A stretch of DNA of 64,000 nucleotides from Aminiphilus circumscriptus DSM 16581 (GCF_000526375.1 NZ_JAFY01000001.1:62001-126000), one strand, 5' to 3'; numbered from the stretch's first letter, positions 36,110 through 45,631 are shown. A program made the numbers and translations. The notes: a model not told the origin generated them from the sequence alone.

Positions 36110-37150
36110 TAGCGTCTGCGGCGGAAAAGGGGGTCGTCTTCCGGGGAAAAGATGCGACCGAAGGGAAGGAGGCTTGTCCCGGCGAAGAACATCGCCGCAT
36201 GGTGGTGTTCGCCGCTGCTCTTTCTCCCTGTTGTGGCGAAGCATCATCGACTCGTCGGCGGATTTTATCACCGCATCGTGTGTCACGTTGTTTAAAACGG
36301 TATAACACAAGATGTCCCGTATGACATGAGGCCCGAGGCTCATCTTTCGGCAATGCGGGCTCAGAGCCGGGAGTCCGCCTGTTCCGGCCCTGGAGCTTGG
36401 CCTTGTCCGGCCCCGGAAGTGTTTCTGTTTCGTCCCGGGAGGTTTCCGCCCGGCCCGGGGAACATCTCCGTCCGGGCGTTTCCCCTTCGCTCGGTTCCGT
36501 GCTCATTCCGCCCTTGGGGAGGGGGAGGGAAGAAAGGGGCGTCGCGGCAAAAGTCCCCCCAGGCGGCGAAGAATTCCCCGAAAGCTGGGGCGCCGCCGCC
36601 GCAGGTGCGACGGCGCACTCCCCGACGCGGGGAGCAGGGTCGCGAGGAATCGCCGTTCACCCTCCGTCGGCAGTTTCCACCCGGCGCCCAGATGAACGGC
36701 GTTCGGCAGCGGGGTGCCGGGTTTGCTCCGGGGCAACGCATTTCCTTTACGGACACGGAATAACACGGTCATGGAGGTTCCTCCTTCCCTGTGTTTTTTA
36801 CGAATTTCCTCGCCGGGTGTTCTCGCCCGGTGTTGTGGCAGGCCCGCATTTTCCCGGCGGGTCCTCAGGAAACGGCTGTTTTTCGTTTCGGTGCGCGTGC
36901 CGGTGTTTCTCGTGCGTCGTTTATCGTTTGTCGAGCGTCTGTGTCAGCGCAACCGTTCGTCCAACCAGGTAAGTCAAGTTATCCAAATATAAGTGTACAT
37001 CATTTTTTTGTTTTTGGCATGCTTCGTTCTCCAGGTGCTCCTGGTGAGGAGGGGGGTCGGCGGTGCGTCCTCGCCGCGCAAAAGACGCTGCCCGCGGAAG
37101 GTTTTTTGCGGGAGATCCGCCGTGCAGGGGCGATAAAAAACAGGGGCGAT
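36110..37150. other. Long intergenic region, no gene seen
   Basis: About 1 kb with only short, compositionally driven open frames. Near 36280-36310 an AT-rich stretch (GTTTAAAACGGTATAACA) and near 36965-37010 another (GTTATCCAAATATAAGTG) could hold promoters, but no gene start follows. Just before the terminator there is a tandem GGGGCGATAAAAAA repeat. Confidence 0.5.
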
Positions 37151-37187
37151 AAAAAAAGGAGGCGGGGGCGGCCACGCCCCCGCCTCG
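37151..37187 (-). terminator. Terminator of second chemoreceptor gene
   Basis: A long GC stem (GAGGCGGGGGCG / CGCCCCCGCCTC, loop GCCA) followed on the minus strand by seven T's, about 45 bp past the stop. Confidence 0.9.
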
Positions 37188-37229
37188 CTCTGTGGATGGA
37201 CTGCAATGACGTGTGTTCCGCAGGTTGCC

Positions 37230-39392
37230 TCAGCGTCGAGGCCCCGGAAGAGCCGGCGTTTTCTCGCTCAAGGAGAACCCCTCCAGGGATCTCCTGAGTT
37301 CGCTGGAAATGGAGGTGAGCTCTTGTGCTCCCGCGGCGACGCGCTGTGCTTCGTCGATGACGTCATTCATCACGGCGCTCACGGCCTTTGTCGCCGCTGT
37401 GGCCTCTCCCACCCGAAGGGCGATGTTCTGCACGGTGCTCGCGATCTCCTCGCTCGATGCGGCTTGTTCCTGCGACACCGCCGCAAGGTCCTGGGTGGCG
37501 AGGGTGATCTGCCTCAGCGAGGCGAGGATTCCTCCGATGGTTTTGCGGGTCGTCTCCGCCAGGGCGGCGGCCTCCCGGGATTCCTTGGCATTGTGCTCCA
37601 CCGCGGAGACAACCTGATCCAGATCCTTTGTGATCTCTCCGGCCAGATCGGTGATGCGCCGGGCCGCGCCGTTGGATTCCTCCGCCAATTTTCGCACCTC
37701 TTCGGCGACCACCGCAAAGCCCCGCCCCGCCTCGCCCGCCCGGGCCGCCTCGATGGCGGCGTTCAGAGCGAGCAAGTTCGTTTGGTCTGCGATCTGCGAG
37801 ATCTGGCCGACGAATCCTTGGATCTGCCGGGCTCGCTCTCCAAGGCCTCGCACGCGCTCCGCTGACGTCTTGGATTCCTCGGCCAGGCGCAGAACGCTTT
37901 GCTCCACTGCGAGGACTGCCTCGGCCCCCTCTTCACCCGCCTTGTGGGAGCGGTCTACTTCGCCGGCGATCTCCGTGCTCCGCTGAGCCGCCGCCTGGGC
38001 GCCGCTCGCCACCTCTTCCACGGAGGCGTTGATCTCCTGGGCCGCCGCGGCGAGGTTCTCCATCTGTGAAGCGACCTCGTTGCTGCGCTCCTCCGCCTTT
38101 GCGATGAGTTCCTTCACGGCCTCGGCGATGTTCGCGAAGGTCTCTGTCTCCGTTGCGAGGCGCTCCGATTCCCCCTCGATGGTCCCAATGGTTCCCCGTT
38201 GGGCGGCGATCATCTCTGCCAAGGCAACGGCCATCTCGCCGAGTTCGTCCCGGCTCGCCACGCCGAAGTCCTCGAGGCGGATGGAGAGGTCTCCCTGTTT
38301 TGCTCGCTCCGCCAGGACCGCCACGCGGCGGAGCGGCCCCACGAGACGCCGGGCGACGAACCAGACGAAGAAGACGAGAAGGAGCATACCCCCCGCCGCG
38401 AGGGAGAGGATCGTTTTGAGAAGGCCCGTCGCCCGGGCCATGACCTCCTCCTCGGCGAGGACGACGCTGAAGCTCCAGGGAATGTCCGTTCGTCCCGCCC
38501 GAACGGGCACCGTGGCCTTCAGGGTTTGTTTCTTGAGCGCCTCCGACCAGGCTTTTTCGAAGAAAGCCTCGCCGGCGCGGAGTTTGCGGAGGTACTCCTC
38601 GCCCTGGGGCGTGGTCAGCTCTCCCGTGGGCTTTCCGATCCTGGTCGTATCGGAGTGGCTCGCCACGATGCCGTTATTGGTGACGAGCCTGCCAAAGCCC
38701 GTTTCGTAAAGGCGCATCTCTTTGGTGATCTTCTGAAGGTCCTCCAGGGCGAGGTCCGCCCCCACCGCGCCGATGACTCTGCCGCCGGAGAGGACCGGCA
38801 CGACGAGGCTTGTCACGAGGACCGTTCGCCCTCCGGCGGACCGTGTAAAGGGCTCGACGATGGTCTCCCGGGCACGCTCTCGGGCCTTGAGATAGTAGTC
38901 CCCAGGGCCGGGCTGGTCGTAGCCTTCAAGGGCCCGTCGCTCCAGGGCGCCGCCGGCGCGAATCCACAGAGGAATGAAGCGTCCCGAGGCGTCGTGTCCT
39001 TCCGTGCCGGCGAACTCCCGGTCCTTGCCGTCGAAGGCGTCGGGCTCCCAGCAGCTCCAGAGGGCGAAAAGCTCGGGCGTTTCCTCGATGGTGCGCCGGA
39101 GCATGAGGTCCACGATTTCTCGCGTCGCATACCCCGCCTCCTGCAAGCCTCCGATGGCCGAGGCGAGGGCCCGAACGGTGTCGAGGGGAACCTCGAGGGC
39201 GGCCTTCATATCCGCCGCGTACTCCGTGGCTTTTGCCAGGGCAAGCGTCTCCGCGTCGCCAAGGGCGTTTTTGTGCTCCAGATAGGCCGTTGCGCCGATG
39301 AGGACCGCCGTGACCGGAAGCACCGCCAGAAGCATGAAGAGGACGAGTTTCCATTGCAAACCGAACCGCCTGTGCCGCAACGCCTTTTCCAT
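37230..39392 (-). CDS. Methyl-accepting chemotaxis protein with dCache sensor
   Basis: A 720-residue chemoreceptor. Transmembrane helix 1 is at about 15-36 ([19 protein letters not shown]). A dCache sensor carries [21 protein letters not shown], almost the same signature as the receptor at 4514-6706. Helix 2 is at about 322-348, then HAMP and a coiled coil with the signalling hairpin ([20 protein letters not shown]) at about 531-572. The rest of the sensor is diverged, so the two receptors may bind related but different ligands. The initiator ATG is preceded by a GGGGG-type site, and a promoter with an extended -10 lies about 120 bp upstream. Confidence 0.96.
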   Translation of the reverse strand: MEKALRHRRFGLQWKLVLFMLLAVLPVTAVLIGATAYLEHKNALGDAETLALAKATEYAADMKAALEVPLDTVRALASAIGGLQEAGYATREIVDLMLRRTIEETPELFALWSCWEPDAFDGKDREFAGTEGHDASGRFIPLWIRAGGALERRALEGYDQPGPGDYYLKARERARETIVEPFTRSAGGRTVLVTSLVVPVLSGGRVIGAVGADLALEDLQKITKEMRLYETGFGRLVTNNGIVASHSDTTRIGKPTGELTTPQGEEYLRKLRAGEAFFEKAWSEALKKQTLKATVPVRAGRTDIPWSFSVVLAEEEVMARATGLLKTILSLAAGGMLLLVFFVWFVARRLVGPLRRVAVLAERAKQGDLSIRLEDFGVASRDELGEMAVALAEMIAAQRGTIGTIEGESERLATETETFANIAEAVKELIAKAEERSNEVASQMENLAAAAQEINASVEEVASGAQAAAQRSTEIAGEVDRSHKAGEEGAEAVLAVEQSVLRLAEESKTSAERVRGLGERARQIQGFVGQISQIADQTNLLALNAAIEAARAGEAGRGFAVVAEEVRKLAEESNGAARRITDLAGEITKDLDQVVSAVEHNAKESREAAALAETTRKTIGGILASLRQITLATQDLAAVSQEQAASSEEIASTVQNIALRVGEATAATKAVSAVMNDVIDEAQRVAAGAQELTSISSELRRSLEGFSLSEKTPALPGPRR

Positions 39393-39511
39393 GAACAGCC
39401 CCCCCTGAACAGAGTTTTTCCCCCGGCGAAAACGTCAGCGCCTCCGGAGGGAGAAGAAAAAACAACGCCCGTGTTTCACAGCACCCTTGCGTCATCTCTT
39501 TTTCTAAAGAA

Positions 39512-39541
39512 AGTATAGCACGGTCCTTTTGGCTGGAGCAA
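39512..39541 (-). promoter_or_regulatory. Promoter of second chemoreceptor gene
   Basis: TTGCTC, 18 bp, TATACT (39512-39517) on the minus strand with TGC before the -10. Sigma-70-like; no sigma-28 motif seen. Confidence 0.6.
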
Positions 39542-39579
39542 GAAGTCCCGAAATCACGAGGACCCGATGCCCGCTCTTG

Positions 39580-40134
39580 TCAGGAGTGGAAGTCCCAGTC
39601 GTCGGTGTTTCCGAGGCTTTCCGCCCCCTTGGGGGGACTGGTATCTCCGTCGGTGCAGGACGGCATCAGGCCGAGCTGCACCAGGCGGATTCGCATGGCC
39701 TCCCGGGAGACGAGATAGCGCGCCGCCAGCTCCTTCACGGGCGGAACAAGGCGCCGCGGTTCCCGGACGAGAAGCAGCTTGGGCATGAGCAGTTCCGCGG
39801 CGAAGCGGTTGGCTTCGGTCTCGCGGAGCGGCGATCGCTCCAGATTCCACGCTGCCCCCGCCGCTCTGGCGGCGTGTCCCGCCAGCAGGGCGTGCCCCAG
39901 CTCGTGGGCCACGCTGAAGCGCTGTCGCTCCCGGCTCAGTGCCCCGTTCACGGTGACGAGACGCCGCCCGTCCCGGGTGCGCGGCGTGTACACAGCGTCG
40001 AAGAGCGCGCTGCCGCAGGAGACGACCCAGATCTCGACTCCGAGCGTCCGGCACACCGCGCCCACATCCACGGGCGGTTCCGGACTGCCGAGGCGCACCC
40101 AGAGCTTGCGCGCCGTCACCTCCGCCCACGTCAT
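39580..40134 (-). CDS. ImmA/IrrE-family metallopeptidase
   Basis: A 184-residue cytosolic zinc metalloprotease of the ImmA/IrrE family, which cleaves XRE-type repressors to induce mobile elements. The zinc motif H77-E-L-G-H81 sits in FSVAHELGHALLAGH. The downstream Glu ligand is in RETEANRFAAELLMP, and a C-terminal helix-turn-helix-like segment (VKELAARYLVSREAMRIRL) is typical. The ATG at 40134 opens MTWAEVTARKLW, the natural family N-terminus; longer open frame upstream is not coding. It lies 236 bp downstream of the XRE gene on the same strand, its likely substrate. Confidence 0.92.
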   Translation of the reverse strand: MTWAEVTARKLWVRLGSPEPPVDVGAVCRTLGVEIWVVSCGSALFDAVYTPRTRDGRRLVTVNGALSRERQRFSVAHELGHALLAGHAARAAGAAWNLERSPLRETEANRFAAELLMPKLLLVREPRRLVPPVKELAARYLVSREAMRIRLVQLGLMPSCTDGDTSPPKGAESLGNTDDWDFHS

Positions 40135-40369
40135 GGGGTGCCTCCGCACCGGAATGCTGGGTCCCGCCGGCAAGCCGCCGCATCGCGCCGGAGGGCGGTT
40201 TCGTCGATGCAACGTCCGCCCTCGGAGAGAGCCGGATTCTGACCATTCCGTTTTTTCGCGGTCGCCGCGTTGGACGGCATTTCCTCGAGTCCGCGGCGTT
40301 TCCCTGTGCACCCGATGCGGTGCGTTCCGTGGGGCGGCCGGTCGGGCAGCGCCGTCAGGGACGGGGACA

Positions 40370-40795
40370 TCAGAAGCTGCCCTCCGCCCGGCGGGCCTTG
40401 AGCGATGCGTCCACATAGCCGAGGGCCAGCTTGAGATGCGTCACCAGAAAATCCCAGTCTTCCTCGGTGAGTTCGTGCCGTGCCTTGGCGAGACTCCGCA
40501 GATGGAGTCCCACTTCGGGATGTTTGCGGGCCAGCTCGTCGAAGAGCGCCTCGCTCTCGCTCACCCGCCGTTCCGGCGGTGGCGCCGGGGCGATGTCCTC
40601 GTCGCCCGCGAGAAAGGAAAGCGGGCAGCCCAGCACGTTTGCCAGGGCCTTGAGCATCTCCAGGGTGAAGCGACGCTCCCCCCGCTCCATGCGGCTCACG
40701 TTCGCCTGGGTGGTGCCCAGCGCCCGGGCGAGTTCCTGCTGTCCCATTCCGGCGTTGCGCCGGGCATAGCGGATCCGTTCTCCCACTGAGGACAC
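40370..40795 (-). CDS. XRE-family transcriptional repressor (CI-like)
   Basis: A 141-residue regulator. The N-terminal helix-turn-helix (VGERIRYARRNAGMGQQELA, TTQANVSRMERGERR) is followed by a C-terminal helical region (ALFDELARKHPEVGLHLRSL, DWDFLVTHLKLALGYVDASL). The GTG at 40795 is preferred because AAAGGAGGTGA is eight bases upstream; an in-frame ATG further up lies before that site. Its promoter faces left from a region shared with a rightward promoter and operator. Together with ImmA it forms the repressor half of a prophage-like switch. Confidence 0.9.
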   Translation of the reverse strand: MSSVGERIRYARRNAGMGQQELARALGTTQANVSRMERGERRFTLEMLKALANVLGCPLSFLAGDEDIAPAPPPERRVSESEALFDELARKHPEVGLHLRSLAKARHELTEEDWDFLVTHLKLALGYVDASLKARRAEGSF

Positions 40796-40875
40796 GCGGA
40801 TCACCTCCTTTACGTCACGGCGCACCGTGCGCTGTCCATCATGCGTCTTCTTTGCGCGGCCATGTTCCTCCGTTC

Positions 40876-40903
40876 AGTATACTCTTTTTCGGCATAACGT
40901 AAA
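40876..40903 (-). promoter_or_regulatory. Leftward promoter of repressor gene
   Basis: TTTACG, 16 bp, TATACT on the minus strand. About 75 bp before the repressor start. Confidence 0.55.
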
Positions 40904-40909
40904 CATATT

Positions 40910-40938
40910 TTGTCATAGAGCATGTCTATGCGTATTGA
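40910..40938 (+). promoter_or_regulatory. Rightward promoter with dyad operator
   Basis: TTGTCA, 17 bp, TATTGA. A perfect dyad CATAGA-N5-TCTATG (40914-40930) fills the spacer, so a bound repressor would block the polymerase. Likely target of one or both XRE proteins. Confidence 0.6.
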
Positions 40939-40982
40939 AAAATGTCGAAAAGGATTATACGATGCCTCCGGAGGTGATGTCC

Positions 40983-41471
40983 ATGTCTTTCGACGACACG
41001 AAATGCCGCACCCATCTGTCCGCACTGGCCGAGAACATCCGGCGGGCCCGGATCAAAGCAGGATTGAGCCAGGTGGAACTGGCCGAAAAGTGTGCGCTCT
41101 CTCAGGGAAATCTCTCCCGCATCGAGACGGGGGAGCGCCGTCCCTCGGTGCTGCTGCTGTTCCGCATCGCCGAGGTGCTGGAACTTTCGCCGACGCGGCT
41201 TCTCGCCCGCCGGGGAAGAGAGAGGGGGTTTCCATGCCGTCGCGCCGAGGTACCCCGCGCCGGCTGCATCGCTGAAATGGAGGCGGAAGCCGGATCGGAT
41301 GCGGCAACCGCAGTGAGTGCGGCAAGCGGCGTGAATTCGCAAACCGGAACGAATGGAACAGGTGGAACAGGTGGAACAAATGGAGCGAATGGAGTGGTTC
41401 GGGCGGAGAGGGCGGACGCCGGGTGGGCATTCCGCGTGGCCTCTTCGGAACGGAGAGGAGCGCTTCCGTGA
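40983..41471 (+). CDS. XRE-family regulator (Cro-like position)
   Basis: A 162-residue protein. The N-terminal half is a clear XRE helix-turn-helix (LAENIRRARIKAGLSQVELA, LSQGNLSRIETGERRPSVLL). The C-terminal half is low complexity (SAASGVNSQTGTNGTGG, Thr/Gly/Asn repeats) with no recognised domain. Several in-frame starts exist; the ATG at 40983 has GGAGGTGA at proper spacing. It is divergent from the CI-like gene, and its stop overlaps the next start (GTGA), so translation is coupled to the replication-type genes. Its position matches a Cro-type or early regulator. Confidence 0.87.
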   Translation: MSFDDTKCRTHLSALAENIRRARIKAGLSQVELAEKCALSQGNLSRIETGERRPSVLLLFRIAEVLELSPTRLLARRGRERGFPCRRAEVPRAGCIAEMEAEAGSDAATAVSAASGVNSQTGTNGTGGTGGTNGANGVVRAERADAGWAFRVASSERRGALP

Positions 41472-42421
41472 GTGCGGCGGGTGACCGCGAAAGCGCCGGG
41501 CGGGTCGGAGAGGTGGGCGACCGGCCCGACGCGGCCCGTCAGGGCGGCTGGTTTTCCCGGGTGGGAAACGCCGTGCTGGACGACGAGACCCTCACGGCCC
41601 ACCAGAAGAGCATCTACGCGGCGCTCTGCCGTTTTGCCGACCGGGACGGGCGCTGCTACCCCTCGCTGGCCACCATCGCCGCCAAGGCGGGGTGCGCCCG
41701 AAGATCCGTCGTGGAGGGGCTGCGGGTGCTGGAAGAGCGGGGGTATGTGGTGCGCGAACCCCGCAGGGCCGGACGCTGCCGCATCAGCAATCTCTATTGG
41801 GTCTACGGAGATAAAACGGCAACCGAAAGTGAAGCCGTGATCGCACGCAGAAAGATATCCGAAAGCCAAGATGCGGCCGAAACCCCTAACGCAGGCGAGG
41901 ATGGCGCGTTCAGCCTTCCGGAGACGTTGGCGTGGACAGCCGCAGGCGGCGTCGTTCCTTTGGGCGCGGAGCCGAAAGCGGCGGAAACGTCGCCCGGGGC
42001 GGTGCGGCCCGGCGTTTCCTGCGGCGCGGCGGGAAGTGCGGAAGCGACGGCGAAGACGGAGAGGCCCCGTTTTGCGGCATTTTCGTCGCCGCTGTCGCCG
42101 CTGTCGCCGCTGCGGTGCCCCAGAGGCGGAGGAGCGCGGGAGCTGCCCCGGGTTGTGCGCGACGCGCCCTCTCCGGGGCAGGACCCGCCCGACGTCGTGC
42201 GACAGGTGCCTCACTCCGGGCGGGAGATGCCCCACCCCGGGCAGGATGTGCCCTTGGGTGGTGCGCCTGCTGCCTCCAGAACCAGACTCAGGAAACCAGA
42301 CCCAGAAACCAGACGGGGGGACCAGAGAGAGCCCCCCCGGCCCGGGGGGGAAGAGGCCTTTGCCGCCTGGGTGGCGGGCGTGGTGGACCGCATTCTTGGG
42401 GCCGGAGGAACGCGGAAATGA
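41468..42421 (+). CDS. Helix-turn-helix (HTH_36-type) phage/plasmid replication-type protein
   Basis: A 317-residue protein. Residues about 25-105 form a winged helix of the HTH_36 kind seen in phage replisome organisers and plasmid Rep proteins (VLDDETLTAHQKSIYAALCR, YPSLATIAAKAGCARRSVVE, LEERGYVVREPRRAG). The remaining two-thirds is a disordered Pro/Arg/Gly-rich region with a short C-terminal helix (EEAFAAWVAGVVDRILG). GTG 41468 overlaps the preceding stop and has GAGAGGAG eight bases upstream; its own stop overlaps the next ATG (ATGA). It probably initiates replication of, or regulates, a mobile element, in one operon with its neighbours. Confidence 0.8.
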   Translation: MSAAGDRESAGRVGEVGDRPDAARQGGWFSRVGNAVLDDETLTAHQKSIYAALCRFADRDGRCYPSLATIAAKAGCARRSVVEGLRVLEERGYVVREPRRAGRCRISNLYWVYGDKTATESEAVIARRKISESQDAAETPNAGEDGAFSLPETLAWTAAGGVVPLGAEPKAAETSPGAVRPGVSCGAAGSAEATAKTERPRFAAFSSPLSPLSPLRCPRGGGARELPRVVRDAPSPGQDPPDVVRQVPHSGREMPHPGQDVPLGGAPAASRTRLRKPDPETRRGDQREPPRPGGEEAFAAWVAGVVDRILGAGGTRK

Positions 42422-43119
42422 CTCCCGAGGACTTCCGCGAGTTCGTGACGCTTTTGGGGCGCACCGCCGAAGTGTACGGGCGCCCCCTGCCTCCGGACGG
42501 CGCGCTGACGGTGATGTTCAACGCTCTGGCGGACTGCACCCTGGAGGAGATCCGCGCCGCCCTCACGGCCCATATCCGGAGCTGCAAGTTCATGCCCCGT
42601 CCGGCGGATTTGCTGGAGCAGATCCGGGGCAGCGAGGAGGACCGGGCTCGGGCGGCGTGGCACCGGGCGCTCGCCGCCTGCCGGGGGGTGGGGACCTGGA
42701 CCTCCGTGTACTTTGACGACCCGGCGGTGCATTACGCGGTGGAGCGCTTGGGCGGATGGCCCGCTCTCGGGGCGGTGCGCGGAGAGGATCTGCCTTTCCG
42801 GGAGAAGGACTTCTGCTACTGGTACGCCCGGGCGGAACGGGCCGACCTCGCCTGGGACGCGGTGCCGCCGGTTCTCATCGGGCAGCACCACCTGCTCTCC
42901 CGGGGTGGTCTCTTTCCGCCGCCGCCCCCCGTGCCCGCGGACGAACGCACTGCGGCGGCCCTGCCCCGGGGGCCCGCCATGGCAGCGGGCGCTGGTGCGC
43001 CCCAGGGTGTTCTTTTCCGGGCGGGGGCTGCGCCGCTTCTGGGCGAGATCCTCGCCCGGGCCGGAGCGGAGGCGGCCCGGAGGGCCCTCTCGCCGGAATG
43101 CAGGCTGGTGCAGGCGTAA
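42418..43119 (+). CDS. DUF6475-like phage replication accessory protein
   Basis: A 233-residue protein whose N-terminal 75 residues (MTPEDFREFVTLLGRTAEVY, IRAALTAHIRSCKFMPRPAD, LLEQIRG) fit the DUF6475/phage replication-accessory pattern found next to HTH replication genes. The middle (YFDDPAVHYAVERLGGWPAL, FREKDFCYWYARAE) is also typical of such proteins. The C-terminus is Pro/Ala-rich. Its ATG overlaps the previous stop. It may act as a helicase-loader partner; this is inference from context. No integrase, terminase or structural gene follows, so the phage module is truncated or only domesticated. Confidence 0.7.
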   Translation: MTPEDFREFVTLLGRTAEVYGRPLPPDGALTVMFNALADCTLEEIRAALTAHIRSCKFMPRPADLLEQIRGSEEDRARAAWHRALAACRGVGTWTSVYFDDPAVHYAVERLGGWPALGAVRGEDLPFREKDFCYWYARAERADLAWDAVPPVLIGQHHLLSRGGLFPPPPPVPADERTAAALPRGPAMAAGAGAPQGVLFRAGAAPLLGEILARAGAEAARRALSPECRLVQA

Positions 43120-43266
43120 GGCGTGGAAGGCGCGGCGGACACGGAAGGTCTGGGGCGCCTCACCTCCGCGCCTCCGCAAGGGGCAGCAGGCGGTCGCTTC
43201 CGCCGCGGGGAAGGAAAACGCCACCGTGCGCGGCGATAGCGGCGCCGGAGGCAGGAGGTCGGTCGC

Positions 43267-44739
43267 TCAGGCCGCGGGGGTGTCGGCGCGGCCTGAGCGC
43301 ATTCGATCCAAAAGCGTCAGGATGTGCAGCAGGTAGAGAAGGGCGCCGCCGTTGGCGGCGAGGACGGGGCCGAGAATCCATCCGGGGATGACGCCCGAGA
43401 CGAGCATGGACGTGCCGAACAGGATGGAGAGCAGGTTCATCGTCACCTGGGTGGTGGTGAGCTTCACCAGAAGAGGCGGAACGGGGCCGGGCGCGGAGAG
43501 GTGCGCCTTCGGGGATGCGCCGGCGTCCGGAGAGGCGTCCGTTCCCGGAGAAGTCTCCGCCGCCGGGGATGTGTCGGTGCCCTGGGAAGTGCCCGTGTCC
43601 GGACCCCTGTCCGGAGAGATGCCCGTCCCCGGGGCGTGCGGCGCTCCTCGCGCCGTCAGGAGGGAAAGGCAGAGCTTGCCCAGGGTGAGCCCGCCTCCCA
43701 GGATGTTGCACACCCCCACGAGGACGGTGAGAAACGGCACGAGAACGCCCGGAACGATGCAGGAGACGATGCCCGGGGCGGCGAAGAGGAGCCCCAGGAT
43801 GATCATGAACCGCGACCTGGGAAACGCCCCGACGGGAGTGCTTCCCGCGGCGAGCATCTGGAGGGCGAAGAGCACCATCAGCAGACCGAGCTGGGCGCTT
43901 CCCGAAAAGGGAAGCAGGCCCAGGTTGACGGGGATCAAGAGCACCCCCAGAAGGACCATGAAGACCCCCGTGAGGAGCAGCAGCGCCCGGTCCGCCGGCA
44001 GCGCCCCCGGACCGCTCCGGGGAATTCCCGCCTCGGGATAGAGGCGGTAGACCTTTTCGAGGACGAAGGCGAGAAGAAAGAGCGCGCCGCCGAAGGCGAG
44101 CGCCACGAGGGCCGTCAGCGGCGTGGCGAACAGATCCTTCTTCCAGACCAGCAGCCCCAAAAGAATCGACAGCGCGTAGACCGCCCCCGCCGCGGCGACG
44201 AGGCGCCGGAGGACGCCCCCCTGTTCCAGCCAGGCGCGGCACTTTTCCCGGGAGAAGAGCATCTCCAGAAGCAAAAGGGCACCCCCCGGGCCGAGGCAGA
44301 GGGCGAGCAGCATCCGGGGCATCTCGCCGAGCAGGTCCGGAACGAAGCAGGTGACGATGCCCACGGAGGCGACGGCGATTCCCAGCGCGAGCAGCGGTTT
44401 TGTCCGGCGGGCGTCGCCGAAGGGCGTTTTCCCAAGCGTGACGATCTGCACGGCGAAGAAGAAGAGGAGCAGCCCGTACAGCCCGTTCTCGTACCAGGGG
44501 AGCGCGCCGGAGGCGGCGGAAAAGAGCAGCGCCCCCGCGAGGGTCAGGGCGAGCCCGCCTACGAGGAGGATGACCACTTCGAGGGGAAGGTCCGTCGCGT
44601 CCGAGAGCCCTCGCAGGCGCCGCAGCGACGGGAGATGTCGCAGAAGCGGCGGAGATCCCCCGGGCTGCACGAAGGAATGCGCGTTTCGTCGCTCCGGCGT
44701 CACGGCCGTCTCCTCGCCTTTCGTTCTTTCTTCCTTCAT
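43267..44739 (-). CDS. Polytopic membrane protein with internal duplication
   Basis: A 490-residue membrane protein with about a dozen hydrophobic helices and no family I recognise. Two halves share a pattern: LYGLLLFFFAVQIVTLGKTP then LGIAVASVGIVTCFVPDLLG in the first, and LGLLMVLFALQMLAAGSTP then LGLLFAAPGIVSCIVPGVL in the second, with a conserved Cys-x-Val-Pro. This points to a gene-internal duplication. A Thr/Ser/Asp/Pro-rich loop (DTGTSQGTDTSPAAETSPG) separates the last helices. The ATG at 44739 follows AGGAAG; an earlier in-frame ATG is possible. It has no operon partner and no predicted ligand. Confidence 0.8.
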   Translation of the reverse strand: MKEERTKGEETAVTPERRNAHSFVQPGGSPPLLRHLPSLRRLRGLSDATDLPLEVVILLVGGLALTLAGALLFSAASGALPWYENGLYGLLLFFFAVQIVTLGKTPFGDARRTKPLLALGIAVASVGIVTCFVPDLLGEMPRMLLALCLGPGGALLLLEMLFSREKCRAWLEQGGVLRRLVAAAGAVYALSILLGLLVWKKDLFATPLTALVALAFGGALFLLAFVLEKVYRLYPEAGIPRSGPGALPADRALLLLTGVFMVLLGVLLIPVNLGLLPFSGSAQLGLLMVLFALQMLAAGSTPVGAFPRSRFMIILGLLFAAPGIVSCIVPGVLVPFLTVLVGVCNILGGGLTLGKLCLSLLTARGAPHAPGTGISPDRGPDTGTSQGTDTSPAAETSPGTDASPDAGASPKAHLSAPGPVPPLLVKLTTTQVTMNLLSILFGTSMLVSGVIPGWILGPVLAANGGALLYLLHILTLLDRMRSGRADTPAA

Positions 44740-44812
44740 GGGTCTTCCTACCCCCTGACTCCTGTTCATGCGTCTTTTCCGCCTCGGCTTTCGCCGTTGC
44801 AAGGGCAGGCTC

Positions 44813-45631
44813 TCAGCAGTAGGTCCCCTTCGTGCGGTAGTTCTCCCGGCGCTCCGCTGCCATTTCCCGGGCGAGGCGCTGGAATTCCTCGTAGTCTTCC
44901 CGGTAGAGCCGGTCGAACTCCCGGGCTGCTTCGGGCAGGACGATCACGATGGCCTTCTTCTCTATTTCGGCGAAGATGTACTCCACCGCTTCCTCGACAC
45001 TGATGGAGTCCGGCGGAGGGGCCATCTCGCCGAAGATGGCGGTGCGGACGTTGGCGGGGCAGAAGACGCTGAAGGAGAGTCCCTCCACCTCCAGCTCGTA
45101 CTGCAGGCTCTCCGTCATGCTGATCACCGCGCTCTTGGTGGCGGCGTACACCGCCTGATAGGGAAGGGGAATGCGCCCCGCGATGGAGCCGGTGTTGACG
45201 ATGTGGCCGAATCCCTGCTCCCGCATGATCGGAATGGCCGTATAGGTGCCGTGGACGACCCCCATGAGATTCAGGTTCACCACGAAGTTCCAGATGTCGA
45301 AGGTGATCTTCTCCGTCGGCAGGGTCATGCCCATGCCCGCGTTGTTGAACACGAAATCCAGATGTCCGTCAAAGTCCTTCGCGTCCCGAACGAGAGCTTC
45401 CACCTGGTCGAGCTTGGTGACGTCCGTGTGCCGGGGGATCACTGTTCCAAGCACTGTTCCACCCAAGGCGCTCCGGAGGCGTTTTGACTCCCTGGCGAGG
45501 TTCTCGTCATTCACGTCGGCCATGAACACCGCCCGGGCTCCCCGGGCGAGCAGCGCTTCCGTGATGCCCAGGCCAAGGCCCGACGCGGCGCCCGTGACCA
45601 CCGCCACCTTGTTCTCGAAATATCCGCTCAT
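44813..45631 (-). CDS. Short-chain dehydrogenase/reductase
   Basis: A 272-residue classical SDR, an NAD(P)-dependent oxidoreductase of the cytosol. It shows T13-GAASGLG-20 (cofactor loop), N96-N-A-G99, and the catalytic set S149, Y162 and K166 (TGSIAGRIPLPYQAVYAATK). D39 after the second strand (FMADVND) favours NAD over NADP. The insert and tail (FDRLYREDYEEFQRLAREMA) give no substrate clue. The start at 45631 is preferred, with AAGGA eight bases upstream; an ATG three codons earlier is possible. It lies divergent from the repeat-rich gap and near an acetoacetate decarboxylase-family gene, which may be coincidence. Confidence 0.93.
   Translation of the reverse strand: MSGYFENKVAVVTGAASGLGLGITEALLARGARAVFMADVNDENLARESKRLRSALGGTVLGTVIPRHTDVTKLDQVEALVRDAKDFDGHLDFVFNNAGMGMTLPTEKITFDIWNFVVNLNLMGVVHGTYTAIPIMREQGFGHIVNTGSIAGRIPLPYQAVYAATKSAVISMTESLQYELEVEGLSFSVFCPANVRTAIFGEMAPPPDSISVEEAVEYIFAEIEKKAIVIVLPEAAREFDRLYREDYEEFQRLAREMAAERRENYRTKGTYC

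Noticed and set aside
36110-37150. Several 60-220-codon open frames in the DUF342/MCP gap
   Set aside because: Pro/Arg/Gly-rich, overlapping on both strands, no ribosome sites and no recognisable motif.
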